Source: a virus. From it: a stretch of 43,886 bases of DNA. The translations under genes were made by a program, and so were the position numbers. This document shows positions 1 to 6,733 of this stretch, in pieces. The notes below the pieces were generated by a model, which was not told where the DNA came from, did no database searches, and saw nothing but the letters and a program-made list of their open reading frames with translations. The stretch covers positions 1-43,886 of IMG/VR virus record IMGVR_UViG_3300040801_001003; one strand, written 5' to 3'. Each line of letters opens with the position of its first letter. Positions within the stretch are counted from its first letter, which is position 1.

Positions 1-269
1 ACGGCCGCCATGACGACCGCGTTGATTGCGGGAACGACTTCGGGCAGTTGTGCAGGCGACACGTCGCCGCCGGTTTCTCGAACGTCGTTGACCAGTTGCA
101 GCAACGTCATAGGAATTTGGCCGGACGCGGCCAATGATTCCAGTTTGACGTGCGTGCGCAACGTGATCGGCAATTGCATGGTAGGTAATGTGAATTCCTC
201 GACGTTGTTCACGGCCGATTTCCACGCCTGCAAATGCTTCGATTTGGTGGTTGTTTTGCGTTTGGTCAT
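1..269 (-). CDS. Tail assembly chaperone (gpG-like), N-terminal part; continues at the right edge
   Basis: This is the first 89 codons of a frame starting at the ATG at 269-267 and running off the left edge. It begins with a basic stretch, then a segment with EEFTLP, followed by LPITLRTHVKLESL and SGQIPMTLLQLV. That layout (LP, R.., then G.IP..L) is typical of siphovirus tail assembly chaperones. The frame phase at base 1 matches the open frame that enters from base 43886, giving a joined product of 159 residues. It lies directly after the major tail protein gene and before the tape measure gene, the standard place for this chaperone pair. The family binds the tape measure protein during tail assembly. 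Identity rests on motif pattern and gene order; fairly sure. Confidence 0.75.
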   Translation of the reverse strand, partial: MTKRKTTTKSKHLQAWKSAVNNVEEFTLPTMQLPITLRTHVKLESLAASGQIPMTLLQLVNDVRETGGDVSPAQLPEVVPAINAVVMAA

Positions 270-286
270 GTCGGTTTATTCGCCTT

Positions 287-823
287 TTACGCAGTCGACG
301 GAACGGCCGTTGCGGTTTCGTTTTGCACGATTTGAACGACGCCATTTGAACCGTCGTCGAGACAAACCGCCTCGAATTCGTTCATGCGCCAATTGCCGTT
401 TTCTAATTTCATCATGCCGGGAATCGCGGTCAATTTGACCTTGTAGCAAAGCAAATGAATATCGCCCGCGTCCTCGTCGTATGCCTGCGCATACAAACGA
501 AAATACGGCAACCGCGTGCCCTCGTCGATTTGCAAAGTCGTTTCCTCGTTCGGCGTCGTGCCCGACGTGGTCAACGTCAACCCCAGCATAATCGCGACCG
601 CCGCCGACGAATATTCGCCCGAACTGAAATTCAACACGCCATGCGTGATAAACGCAATCCACGCCTTCATCGCGTCGTCGCCTTCCAAACCACCGCCGAC
701 GATTTGGGGCACAAATTCGGCCGTCACCGCCGCGCCTAAATCCTCCTGCGTATCATTGTCGCTGTTCGTGATTTTGATGTCACGCAAACCAAAAACCGCG
801 TTACCATATGTTACACTTGGCAT
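287..823 (-). CDS. Major tail tube protein
   Basis: The product has 178 residues and starts at ATG 823 behind GGAGG (about 8 bases upstream). It contains TYGNAVFGLRDIKIT near the start, a central stretch with GTTPNEETTLQIDEGTRLP, and an IPGMMKLENGNW segment, consistent with the phage major tail protein fold that polymerises into the tail tube. It follows the tail terminator-type gene and precedes the tail chaperone by 17 bases, which is the conserved order in siphoviruses. No catalytic residues are expected. The assignment rests mainly on size, beta-rich composition and position; a similarity search would settle it. Confidence 0.7.
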   Translation of the reverse strand: MPSVTYGNAVFGLRDIKITNSDNDTQEDLGAAVTAEFVPQIVGGGLEGDDAMKAWIAFITHGVLNFSSGEYSSAAVAIMLGLTLTTSGTTPNEETTLQIDEGTRLPYFRLYAQAYDEDAGDIHLLCYKVKLTAIPGMMKLENGNWRMNEFEAVCLDDGSNGVVQIVQNETATAVPSTA

Positions 824-826
824 TTG

Positions 827-1054
827 TTATTCCTCCAAAGGCGCAATCGTTGCGCCGATTAATTGTTCCAACTGGTCGACGACGTCGTCGTCGGGCATTG
901 TTGCGATGACGAAATCGTCACCGGGCAACGTGAGCAAATTCGCCGCCGTGTCGACATCGACGTCGACGACGTGGTCGTTCGATGCGTCCCACCGATATGG
1001 TTTGACGATGCGAACGCCTGATGATCCTTCGTATCGAATCGCGACCGTTTTCAT
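827..1054 (-). CDS. Small conserved-type tail-region protein, function unknown
   Basis: A 75-residue acidic protein whose start ATG (1054) overlaps the stop of the upstream gene as ATGA, so translation is probably coupled. The sequence has an early YEGSSGVRIVKPYRW segment and an Asp-rich middle (VVDVDVDTAANLLTLPGDDF). It ends just before the ribosome binding site of the major tail protein. Small proteins are often found between the tail terminator and the tail tube gene. I do not recognise a domain and assign no function. Confidence 0.7.
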   Translation of the reverse strand: MKTVAIRYEGSSGVRIVKPYRWDASNDHVVDVDVDTAANLLTLPGDDFVIATMPDDDVVDQLEQLIGATIAPLEE

Positions 1055-1467
1055 CGACGTTTCACCACCTCGTAACGCGACACGATTGTCGTCGCCGACA
1101 AACCGTCGTCATAAAATCCTGTGACGTCGTTCGTATGCCACAATTCAAAACTACCCGAACCGACGCGCGCGCGGTGCAGCAACTCATATATGCGCGACCG
1201 CGCCGATTCGATGGTCGCGCCGTCGATGCCGCGTTCGTAAAGCCACACCGCGACCGATTCGGTCGCGGCGAAACCGACGACGCGGTCGCCGGTCACGGTG
1301 TCGACGCGCACGTTTGCGCATGGTTCGATTTCCTTGTTTGCGTCGAACGCATCGGGCACCGATTGACGCGACAATTCGACGACGTTGTGAACGCCGCCGG
1401 TGAGGAGCGCCGACAACGTCGCGTCGCCGGTCAGCAATGTGGTGATGACGTCGGTCGCGGTGGTCAC
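1051..1467 (-). CDS. Tail terminator / tail completion protein, probable
   Basis: The product has 138 residues. I chose the GTG at 1467-1465 because it overlaps the upstream stop as GTGA and sits behind GAGGGG; the frame is open further upstream, but that part overlaps the previous gene completely. It begins TTATDVITTLLTGDATLSALLTGGVHN, then has a segment with VAVWLYERG and ARSRIYELLHRA, like the small alpha/beta tail terminator family that caps the growing tail and joins it to the head. It stands after the gp10-like gene and before the tail tube gene, the expected slot. Confidence 0.6.
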   Translation of the reverse strand: MTTATDVITTLLTGDATLSALLTGGVHNVVELSRQSVPDAFDANKEIEPCANVRVDTVTGDRVVGFAATESVAVWLYERGIDGATIESARSRIYELLHRARVGSGSFELWHTNDVTGFYDDGLSATTIVSRYEVVKRR

Positions 1468-1805
1468 ATAATCCCCCTCAACGCCGCCTTGATTTCCTCG
1501 ACGGTCGTTCGCATCGTCGGGAATAAAATCGCATAACGGCCGTTGTTTTTCAGTTCGAGATACACACCATATTCGGCGCTGTGAATGAAATACATGATGA
1601 AACCGGGCGACGTTTGTTTCACTCGCACGCGCAAACCGCGACGCGCGTTGCCGGTGATGTCGCGCCACGGCCGCTGTGATTTCATGGTCGCCTCGGCGTT
1701 GACACCGATGTCGGCCAGCGCCTGCCCGATGCGTGATTGCAAAACGTCGACCAGTTCGTCGACGTTTTCGGCCAACCGCGTCGGGGAGGTTCGCCAACGA
1801 ATCAT
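1464..1805 (-). CDS. HK97 gp10-like neck/tail completion protein, probable
   Basis: The product has 113 residues with an N-terminal helix-rich part (ENVDELVDVLQSRIGQALADIG) and a central W-R-D-I-T-G-NARRGLRV motif followed by FIHSAEYGVYLE. The W..(D/I)TG.AR.(G/S)L....... H..EYG.YLE pattern is characteristic of the HK97 gp10-like family found in the neck of siphoviruses. The start ATG overlaps the stop of the preceding gene, with GAGGCGG upstream. Its role would be in head-tail joining. Confidence is good because the EYG.YLE signature is clear. Confidence 0.72.
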   Translation of the reverse strand: MIRWRTSPTRLAENVDELVDVLQSRIGQALADIGVNAEATMKSQRPWRDITGNARRGLRVRVKQTSPGFIMYFIHSAEYGVYLELKNNGRYAILFPTMRTTVEEIKAALRGIM

Positions 1806-2161
1806 TATTGCACCGCCTCACATTCCGCGACGGTCACGACTTGACGATTCGGGTTTACGAAGTTCACGCGAAACAACGTGTCGTTGACCGTGAAACGGTC
1901 GCCCACCTGAACGTTGAACGTCGTCGAACCGATCACCGTGATACGCGATTGCTGTTCGCGCGCGGTTTCCTGAACCGATTCGTCGTAGGAACGCATCAAA
2001 CCGACGCGCACGTCCTGCGCCGACAACGTCGTGTCGCCGCGCCTGATGGTGATCGTCGCGCCGAACGCGTTTTCGGAGCCGTGCATCGCGTTCGCGATGG
2101 TGCGCAACGACGCGGCCATGTTTGGGTGAATCGTTCGCGCTGCGTTCGTGCTAATCGGCAT
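1805..2161 (-). CDS. Head closure / head-tail joining protein, probable
   Basis: The product has 118 residues. The start overlaps the preceding stop as TGATG. The middle part (ATITIRRGDTTLSAQDVRVGL) and the beta-rich C-terminal part (STTFNVQVGDRFTVNDTLFR) suggest a small beta-barrel protein like phage head-tail stopper proteins. It lies between the connector adaptor gene and the gp10-like gene. Identification is by size, predicted fold and gene order only. Confidence 0.6.
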   Translation of the reverse strand: MPISTNAARTIHPNMAASLRTIANAMHGSENAFGATITIRRGDTTLSAQDVRVGLMRSYDESVQETAREQQSRITVIGSTTFNVQVGDRFTVNDTLFRVNFVNPNRQVVTVAECEAVQ

Positions 2162-2550
2162 CAGGACTCCAACTGTTCGTTGAACAAATATTGACGCCGC
2201 TGCGCCGGTGTCAATATCATTTCGGCGGTGTCGAACAAACCGTCGGCGTCGGCCGCGTCGTCCTCGTCGGCTTGCGCGTCAAGTGCATCGGCGAGTTGTC
2301 GCAATTGCACCGCCTCGGCCGGGCCGTCGGTTGACAAGTCTAAAATCCTGATGCGTTTTTGCACAAGAATTTCGTTTGCGGCGATGGTGCGCAACGCAAT
2401 CGCGGCGGCACGTTTCACCGATGAACCGCGGGCGAGTTCGATGAACGCGTCAATCGCTTGACCATTAAACAGGTGATTAGCGGGATCGGTGTCGGCGATT
2501 AGCAACCGCACTTTGCCACGATTCGTTGAATAGTCGAACGTTTCAGCCAT
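2161..2550 (-). CDS. Head-tail connector adaptor (gp6/gp15-like), probable
   Basis: The product has 129 residues, starting at ATG 2550 behind GGAGG. It begins FDYSTNRGKVRLLIADTDP, has FNGQAIDAFIELARGSSVKRAAAIAL, and continues helical. The pattern of an N-terminal RLLI.D.D.....F.d..I..fi, followed by R.AA..AL..IA, is typical of helical head-tail adaptor proteins that dock under the portal. The C-terminal third is Asp/Ala-rich. Position after the capsid gene block fits. Confidence 0.7.
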   Translation of the reverse strand: MAETFDYSTNRGKVRLLIADTDPANHLFNGQAIDAFIELARGSSVKRAAAIALRTIAANEILVQKRIRILDLSTDGPAEAVQLRQLADALDAQADEDDAADADGLFDTAEMILTPAQRRQYLFNEQLES

Positions 2551-2860
2551 TTATAATCCTCCGCACTTCGTCGAGGATTTGCGTCGCGGTCACGTTGCCG
2601 ATTCCCGAAATCGCGGTCAATGCGTCGCGGTCGCGCGGCACCGCGTCGACGGTGTCGATTCCTGCGACTGCGAGTTGACGACGGCCGGGGAAGTCATCGG
2701 GCAACGGCCGTTCGGTGATTGCCGGTTTCGGTTCGCGCAACGGTGTCAACTGGTCGCGCGGTTGCGATTCGGGCCACCGCGCGACCAGTTCGTCGACGCG
2801 TTTGAGCAGTTCGGCCAGGTACATTTGATCGACCGTGACCGGCGTCGGCAATTTGGTCAT
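2543..2860 (-). CDS. Unknown protein with C-terminal helix-hairpin-helix motif in the head region
   Basis: The product has 105 residues; its ATG overlaps the major capsid stop as TAATG. The N-terminal half is Pro- and charge-rich. The last 30 residues contain LTAISGIGNVTATQILDEV, a helix-hairpin-helix (HhH) signature (GIG..TA..I), a motif that usually binds DNA backbone without sequence preference. Genes at this spot are often short head proteins of unknown role. An HhH here could help hold the packaged DNA end near the connector, but that is only an idea. Similar HhH sequence ends the RecA-like ATPase at 16523-17728. Confidence 0.65.
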   Translation of the reverse strand: MTKLPTPVTVDQMYLAELLKRVDELVARWPESQPRDQLTPLREPKPAITERPLPDDFPGRRQLAVAGIDTVDAVPRDRDALTAISGIGNVTATQILDEVRRIING

Positions 2861-4131
2861 TAGGAACCGGAACCGTTCGACGCGACGGCCGCCTTGGGAT
2901 CCATGCGCGCGCCGCCGAACGCGACCACGCCCTTATAGTGCTGTTCCATCGTCGCAAAGTCGCCGGCCATTTGGTCGACACCACCACCGATTCGCGCCGC
3001 GTTGCCTGCCTTTTGGAAAAGGGCCGGTTGCGCAAAACCGCGCAGGAAACCGATTTCACCGGCCGGTCGACCGGCGTTCGGATTCGCGAACACTGCCCAC
3101 GATGTCGCACCGTTCGCAGTCGACGCCACAATCGGGATGTAGGGATTCATGACGGTTTGCATGTTGTCGACTAGCCAGTTGTTGACGCGAACGGTTTGGT
3201 TTGTCGTGCCGCCGTCGGTGGTCACGTCGACCGTGATTTGATTCATGACGTTTTGCACCGCGACATGAAGGGCGGGGGTGTAAACGATGGTAACGCCTTC
3301 GATGGTAACGGGCAGCGAATCGGCGTCGGTTTGCGTCAAAAACGTTTCGATTGCGGTGCCCAACGCGGCCACCGAAAACGCAGGATTGCCGGAAAGTAAA
3401 TTCCCGTTGCCGCCGGTGAAGAACGACGCGTGCGGTCCCGACGCATCGAAGAACAGTTCGGTCGCGAATTTCTCGATTGTGCGACGACCGCCCTTGCCCA
3501 ACCGTTGCGGGATGGTGTCGAACGCGTCGAGGTCGTCATTCATGATCATACGAAACGACAACTTGACGGCCAAACCGTACAACGACGGCGCATAGGTATA
3601 TTCGCCGTCGTCCAACGTTTTTGAATATTTCAACGGTTCCTGCTCGGTCATTTCCTCGTACAGTCCTTCACCACCGTCGAGGACGTAACGGTCGACCGAA
3701 CGGAAGTCGTTCAACGGTCGCGACTCCTTGATGAACGCGCGCCAATTGACACCGCGTTCGGCATAGTTCGCCAGCATCATGCGGTCGAGGATGTCGCCCA
3801 GGATATACGGGAAATCACTGGTCGTATACGATTCGCCCAACGCGGTCGAACGCGCATAAAGTTCGGGATAATTCGACCGCAAAACGTGGTCGGAACGACC
3901 GGGCCACGACGGCGCAATCGCTTCCTTGAGCGCCCACGACGGCGCACCGCCCGACAGGACGTCGGTCAAAAGTTCGGCACCGGCGGCGATTGCGGCGATA
4001 TGCGTGACGGGCAACTGATTGCCGCCCCATCGCCCGGTTTGCGATTCGCGCATGACGCGACGATGACCGCCGACGAAACCAGAAAAATCGTCGACGGTTT
4101 TATAAGTTTCCATTAGGTTTGTGTTTTGCAT
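2860..4131 (-). CDS. Major capsid protein
   Basis: The product has 423 residues, starting at ATG 4131 behind AAGGAGT. It follows the protease/scaffold and cement genes, as major capsid genes do. Segments such as NDFRSVDRYVLDGG, KLSFRMIMNDDLDAFD and RRTIEKFATELFFDA fit the HK97-fold capsid proteins related to the Mu gpT-like group (R.M.NDDL.AFd..p..lG...r). The C-terminal part contains IGFLRGFAQPALFQKAG and a GGVDQMAGDFATMEQHYKGVVAFGG stretch typical of the end of the P-domain. No transmembrane or signal segments. Confident from motif, size and order. Confidence 0.85.
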   Translation of the reverse strand: MQNTNLMETYKTVDDFSGFVGGHRRVMRESQTGRWGGNQLPVTHIAAIAAGAELLTDVLSGGAPSWALKEAIAPSWPGRSDHVLRSNYPELYARSTALGESYTTSDFPYILGDILDRMMLANYAERGVNWRAFIKESRPLNDFRSVDRYVLDGGEGLYEEMTEQEPLKYSKTLDDGEYTYAPSLYGLAVKLSFRMIMNDDLDAFDTIPQRLGKGGRRTIEKFATELFFDASGPHASFFTGGNGNLLSGNPAFSVAALGTAIETFLTQTDADSLPVTIEGVTIVYTPALHVAVQNVMNQITVDVTTDGGTTNQTVRVNNWLVDNMQTVMNPYIPIVASTANGATSWAVFANPNAGRPAGEIGFLRGFAQPALFQKAGNAARIGGGVDQMAGDFATMEQHYKGVVAFGGARMDPKAAVASNGSGS

Positions 4132-4140
4132 GGTGACTCC

Positions 4141-4527
4141 TTATTTGTCCGGGCGGTGCAGGACTTTGATTCGTTCGGTGCCGTCGGCGGCCACGGTTTC
4201 AAGTGCGACACCGAATTCGGCGTCGGCCGACGTCGACGTGTTGTTCAAACTGGTCGCGGGATCACCGGTCGCGGTGTCGTGATAATAAATGACGTCGCCG
4301 ACCGCGATGCCTGACGATTCGTTGTCGTCGACGACCAAATCCCAAACGCGTCGACCGATGTCGACCGTCGTTTCGGTCGCGGCGTTGCCGCCGTCGCCTT
4401 CGTCGACCAGTGCGACGCCGGTCATGCTGCCCAAACGCACCGGGTCGCCTGACGACGGCGTCGCGGGATGCGTGACCGCGACTTGTCCCAAAATATTGCC
4501 ATTGTGTTGATCGAGGTATTTCGTCAT
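4141..4527 (-). CDS. Capsid cement/decoration protein (DUF2190-like), probable
   Basis: The product has 128 residues and starts at ATG 4527 behind AGGAGG. It begins with NILGQVAVTHPATPSSGDPVRLG, then GVALVDEGDG, a WDL beta segment, and GVAL with RIKVLHRPD at the end. Short beta-rich proteins with VxSGDPV and GVAL..... elements between protease and capsid genes belong to the DUF2190 cement family, which bind the outer capsid and stabilise it. It precedes the capsid gene by 9 bases. Confidence 0.72.
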   Translation of the reverse strand: MTKYLDQHNGNILGQVAVTHPATPSSGDPVRLGSMTGVALVDEGDGGNAATETTVDIGRRVWDLVVDDNESSGIAVGDVIYYHDTATGDPATSLNNTSTSADAEFGVALETVAADGTERIKVLHRPDK

Positions 4528-4539
4528 TTGTGCGCCCTC

Positions 4540-5016
4540 CTATGCGGTCGCTTCGTTCAGGGATTTTAGGGCCGCGGCCATGCGTTCGCGCGCGGTCGCT
4601 TCGTCGATGTCGCGCCCGGTGTCGCCCTGACCGTCGACACGGCCGTTCCCGGTCGTGATCGCCTCGACTTCGGCGACGGCTTCGGCGATGGTCGTTTCGA
4701 CGGTCGACGCATACGCATCGGCGTCGAAACCGTCGTCGGCGACGTTCACCGCGTCGGCCAATTGACGACGCACGCGCGATTCGACCACGTCAGGCAACGG
4801 CGTCGGCAACGCATCGATGGCGTTTGTCACCATGTCGCGCGCGGTCGCGTCGACTAGCTGGCGAGTCGTCACGCGCAACGATTCGGCGAGGCGTTCGATT
4901 TCGTCGTGTTGCGATGCGATTTCGGTTCGTGCCTCGGTCAATTCGGCGCGCACCTCGACCAGTTCGTCGCGTGCGTCATTCAAGCGCGACTCGGCTAATT
5001 CAAGTTCTGTTGGCAT
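4540..5016 (-). CDS. Nested scaffold protein, internal in-frame start within the protease gene
   Basis: An ATG at 5016-5014, in frame with the protease, is preceded by GGAGG at 5029-5025 with 8 bases between. It would give a 158-residue protein made of the coiled coil (about residues 1-60) and the C-terminal helical tail. The same nested layout is known from lambda C/Nu3, where the inner start makes the scaffold. The strong internal ribosome binding site is visible in the sequence; production of the protein is inferred. Confidence 0.6.
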   Translation of the reverse strand: MPTELELAESRLNDARDELVEVRAELTEARTEIASQHDEIERLAESLRVTTRQLVDATARDMVTNAIDALPTPLPDVVESRVRRQLADAVNVADDGFDADAYASTVETTIAEAVAEVEAITTGNGRVDGQGDTGRDIDEATARERMAAALKSLNEATA

Positions 5017-5586
5017 AGCTGGTTCCTCCAAATTAGGGGCAGGCGGTGCGCCTGCCGATTCAAATAATTGAACAACGCGACCACCCGCGCCCGGTTTCGT
5101 GACATAGTCGACGCGATTCATCGGTCGTTCGGTCGCCGGTGCGATGCGTTGAACGATTGCACCCTCGCGGCCTTCGGCTTCGCCGTCGACGACGTCGCCC
5201 GATGCACGAATCGACACGCCTATCCATTCGGCGAGTTGTTCGACCGCCGGTCGAAACGAATCGACGACCAGTGCGTCGGCATACATTCCCGGGCCGTCGG
5301 GCACGGTCGCGAATCGCGGTGTCGACACGATCACCGATGCGAGTCGCGACAAATCACCCTCCGGCCGTTCATATTCCTCGGTCGGTGTATCATGATTCCA
5401 AAACATTTGTGTCCCAACCGGGAACGCATCGGGCACGTCGCGTTCGAGGACATCGCGCGAATAATATCCCGACGAACCCCAACCCGGTGCGATTATTTTG
5501 ACCAGTGCGGTGCCGTCGTTGCGCACAACGCGCGCCTCACGCGCGTCGATGGTAAACGGTGTTCCTACTTCGATTAGTTCAGGCAT
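4540..5586 (-). CDS. Capsid maturation protease fused to scaffold
   Basis: The product has 348 residues from the ATG at 5586 (a TTG further upstream lies in a hairpin region and is less likely). Residues 1-180 form a phage prohead serine protease: WNHDTPTE at 63-70 supplies the candidate catalytic His65, and GVSIRASG near 123-130 supplies the candidate Ser126. Residues 191-250 form a charged coiled coil (ELELAESRLNDARDELVEV and following), followed by a helical scaffold-like tail. The protease cuts the scaffold and capsid delta regions in the procapsid. An internal in-frame ATG with a strong ribosome binding site suggests a separately made scaffold (see the nested entry). There is no clear Shine-Dalgarno site in front of 5586. 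Confidence 0.8.
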   Translation of the reverse strand: MPELIEVGTPFTIDAREARVVRNDGTALVKIIAPGWGSSGYYSRDVLERDVPDAFPVGTQMFWNHDTPTEEYERPEGDLSRLASVIVSTPRFATVPDGPGMYADALVVDSFRPAVEQLAEWIGVSIRASGDVVDGEAEGREGAIVQRIAPATERPMNRVDYVTKPGAGGRVVQLFESAGAPPAPNLEEPAMPTELELAESRLNDARDELVEVRAELTEARTEIASQHDEIERLAESLRVTTRQLVDATARDMVTNAIDALPTPLPDVVESRVRRQLADAVNVADDGFDADAYASTVETTIAEAVAEVEAITTGNGRVDGQGDTGRDIDEATARERMAAALKSLNEATA

Positions 5587-5599
5587 ACGATCATAATAC

Positions 5600-5630
5600 A
5601 AAAACCGGGCGACATATATTGTCGCCCGGT
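5600..5630 (-). terminator. Terminator-like hairpin directly before the capsid protease gene
   Basis: On the minus strand an 11-bp stem (ACCGGGCGACA, loop ATATA, TGTCGCCCGGT) is followed by TTTT and one more T, ending 13 bases before the protease ATG. A terminator between a promoter and its operon suggests attenuation or antitermination. Whether it ends transcription is untested. Confidence 0.6.
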
Positions 5631-5716
5631 CGCACGTTCGACCGCTTTGCCGGGAAATTCGGGCGCTGTGACGTTTATACGGTGGGGGAGGTATGCACGT
5701 AGGGGGCTAATAAACC

Positions 5717-5756
5717 GCAACGACCGTTCGCAATGGGGGGGGCGAACGGTCGTTGC
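5717..5756 (-). other. Strong leader hairpin with C-rich loop
   Basis: A perfect 15-bp inverted repeat (minus strand GCAACGACCGTTCGC, 10-base loop with seven C, then the complementary arm) inside the leader of the capsid operon. No T-run follows, so it is not a simple terminator; it may be a regulatory or RNA-stabilising structure. Confidence 0.6.
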
Positions 5757-5820
5757 ACTGTGATCACCATTTTCCGCAGGTGGCGGGACCGTCATTCTCA
5801 CGGCCAGGAGGCTCGACCGA

Positions 5821-5849
5821 ATTATGCCAAAACGTCGCGCCGTTGTCAA
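5821..5849 (-). promoter_or_regulatory. Promoter of the capsid/tail operon
   Basis: On the minus strand TTGACA (5849-5844) and CATAAT (5826-5821) are 17 bases apart. The predicted start near 5814 gives a leader of about 228 bases, with two strong hairpins, before the protease gene. It stands just after the terminator of the upstream cassette, so it is the natural start of the structural operon. Confidence 0.55.
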
Positions 5850-5861
5850 ACGGTTGAAAAC

Positions 5862-5893
5862 AAAAAACGGCCGTTGCGAGTGCAACGGCCGTT
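5862..5893 (-). terminator. Rho-independent terminator of the 6637-5919 cassette
   Basis: On the minus strand a 12-bp perfect stem (AACGGCCGTTGC, loop ACTC, GCAACGGCCGTT) runs into a run of T at 5867-5862. It lies 25 bases after the stop of the gene at 5919-6260. Confidence 0.8.
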
Positions 5894-5918
5894 CATGGTG
5901 CGCGCGGTGCGTCGGTGT

Positions 5919-6260
5919 TTACAGTCGACCGGCCACCATCGGCGAACCGTCGGGACGCGCAACGACGAACGCGGTCGGCGTCAGCGGGCCGTCAATCGAA
6001 ACCAGTGAATGAGCAATGATGCACAATGAGGTCGCGGTCGAACCGTTCAGGACGCGACCGCGATGCGTGCGCACGATGTCGCGCACTTTCACGAACACCG
6101 CGCGGTCGATGGTGTCGGCCGCGAACGTCATGCGCAGGCAATGATCACCGCGAAATTCGACGTCGTCGACGGTCACGTCGCCCAGGTGTTCGGGAAACAT
6201 AACGCGCGTGTTACAGATTGCGGTGATTTCGGTCGTGTCGATGGTGATTTTTTTGGTCAT
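5919..6260 (-). CDS. Unknown protein of an accessory cassette in the structural region
   Basis: The product has 113 residues from ATG 6260 behind AGGAGGCTCA. It shows alternating beta strands and charged turns (VTVDDVEFRGDHCLRMTF, VFVKVRDIVRTHRGRVLNG) and no motif that I recognise. It is the second gene of a two-gene cassette that has an early-type promoter upstream and a terminator downstream, and is preceded by a GC-rich intercistronic hairpin like those in the right-hand early block. It is thus likely expressed with early or accessory genes rather than with capsid genes. No function assigned. Confidence 0.75.
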   Translation of the reverse strand: MTKKITIDTTEITAICNTRVMFPEHLGDVTVDDVEFRGDHCLRMTFAADTIDRAVFVKVRDIVRTHRGRVLNGSTATSLCIIAHSLVSIDGPLTPTAFVVARPDGSPMVAGRL

Positions 6261-6282
6261 GGTGTGAGCCTCCTCAAATGGT

Positions 6283-6306
6283 GCGCGCACCGCGAACGGT
6301 GCGCGC
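6283..6306 (-). other. Intercistronic GC hairpin
   Basis: A 10-bp stem (GCGCGCACCG, loop CGAA on the plus strand) lies between the genes at 6323-6637 and 5919-6260, just before AGGAGGCTCA. It is the minus-strand member of the hairpin family seen at 27476, 29674, 30160 and 30719. Confidence 0.7.
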
Positions 6307-6322
6307 GTTGTGTTGCGGTCGA

Positions 6323-6637
6323 TTATAGTGCGTTTTGCAGGCGGGCGAATTCGCGCGCCGTGGCGATTTGTTTGTCGACTTGTGCGAGTGCGTCCGATTG
6401 TCCCTGAGTGTATGCGGCTTTCAGGAGGATTCGCAAGTCGTTCACAACGTCGCGTTGCATCGCCTCGACCGTGTCGCGCGAGGTGTGTTCGCCGCATAGT
6501 GCTTGCGCGATGTTCATTGCGAGTTCGTCGCGAACGTCGTTGATTGCCTCAATGTTGCGGGTGTGCGAATTCGCGTCGCGGTTTGCGATGACGTCGATTA
6601 GCTGGTCGCGTTCGTCCTGGGTGATTAGAAAATTCAT
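6323..6637 (-). CDS. Unknown small helical protein, first gene of the accessory cassette
   Basis: The product has 104 residues. I place the start at ATG 6637, behind GGAGGCTCACACC; a longer frame overlaps the leader and is not needed. The protein is almost entirely helical and charged (TQDERDQLIDVIANRDA, RDELAMNIAQALCG, KAAYTQGQSDALAQVDKQI). No domain recognised. Its promoter carries the same ATTGTGGTCACAAT operator as three promoters in the right-hand early block, so it probably belongs to the same regulon. Confidence 0.75.
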   Translation of the reverse strand: MNFLITQDERDQLIDVIANRDANSHTRNIEAINDVRDELAMNIAQALCGEHTSRDTVEAMQRDVVNDLRILLKAAYTQGQSDALAQVDKQIATAREFARLQNAL

Positions 6638-6687
6638 GGTGTGAGCCTCCGGTTGAATGAATGTTGTCAAATCGTCCTACAAACATG

Positions 6688-6715
6688 ATTATAACAGATT
6701 GTGACCACAATGCAA
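6688..6715 (-). promoter_or_regulatory. Early-type promoter with ATTGTGGTCACAAT operator (minus-strand copy)
   Basis: On the minus strand TTGCAT (6715-6710) and TATAAT (6693-6688) are 16 bases apart. The spacer and the end of the -35 box hold the inverted repeat ATTGTG-GT-CACAAT (6711-6698). The leader that follows (GTTTGTAGGA, then a TTGACAACATTCATTCA element and GGAGGCTCACACC) is nearly identical to those at 26.04, 26.83 and 29.05 kb. Confidence 0.8.
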
Positions 6716-6733
6716 GCAAGTCGGGAAAACTGG

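Larger units (their letters stand above)
5587..5918 (-). promoter_or_regulatory. Structured leader region before the capsid operon (no gene)
   Basis: This 332-base stretch has no convincing gene. Read on the minus strand it holds, in order: a terminator hairpin (5893-5862), a sigma70-type promoter (TTGACA 5849-5844, CATAAT 5826-5821), a very strong 15-bp hairpin with a C-rich loop (5756-5717), and a second hairpin followed by five T (5630-5600) just before the protease gene. On the plus strand it carries a weakened copy of the early leader cassette (about 5752-5826), including AGGAGGCTC and a 62-codon frame that I do not accept as a gene. Confidence 0.6.

Noticed and set aside
1468-1821. Upstream extension of the tail terminator frame
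   Set aside because: Overlaps the gp10-like gene completely in another frame; the GTG at 1467 has a ribosome binding site and the usual four-base overlap.
5068-5577. Plus-strand frame of 169 codons opposite the protease gene
   Set aside because: Antisense to a clear protease with catalytic motifs; no ribosome binding site.
5824-6012. Plus-strand 62-codon frame with AGGAGG upstream and Cys pairs
   Set aside because: It runs through the terminator hairpin and antisense to the gene at 5919-6260; there is no intact -10 box. Its ribosome-binding-like site is explained as a relic of the leader cassette.
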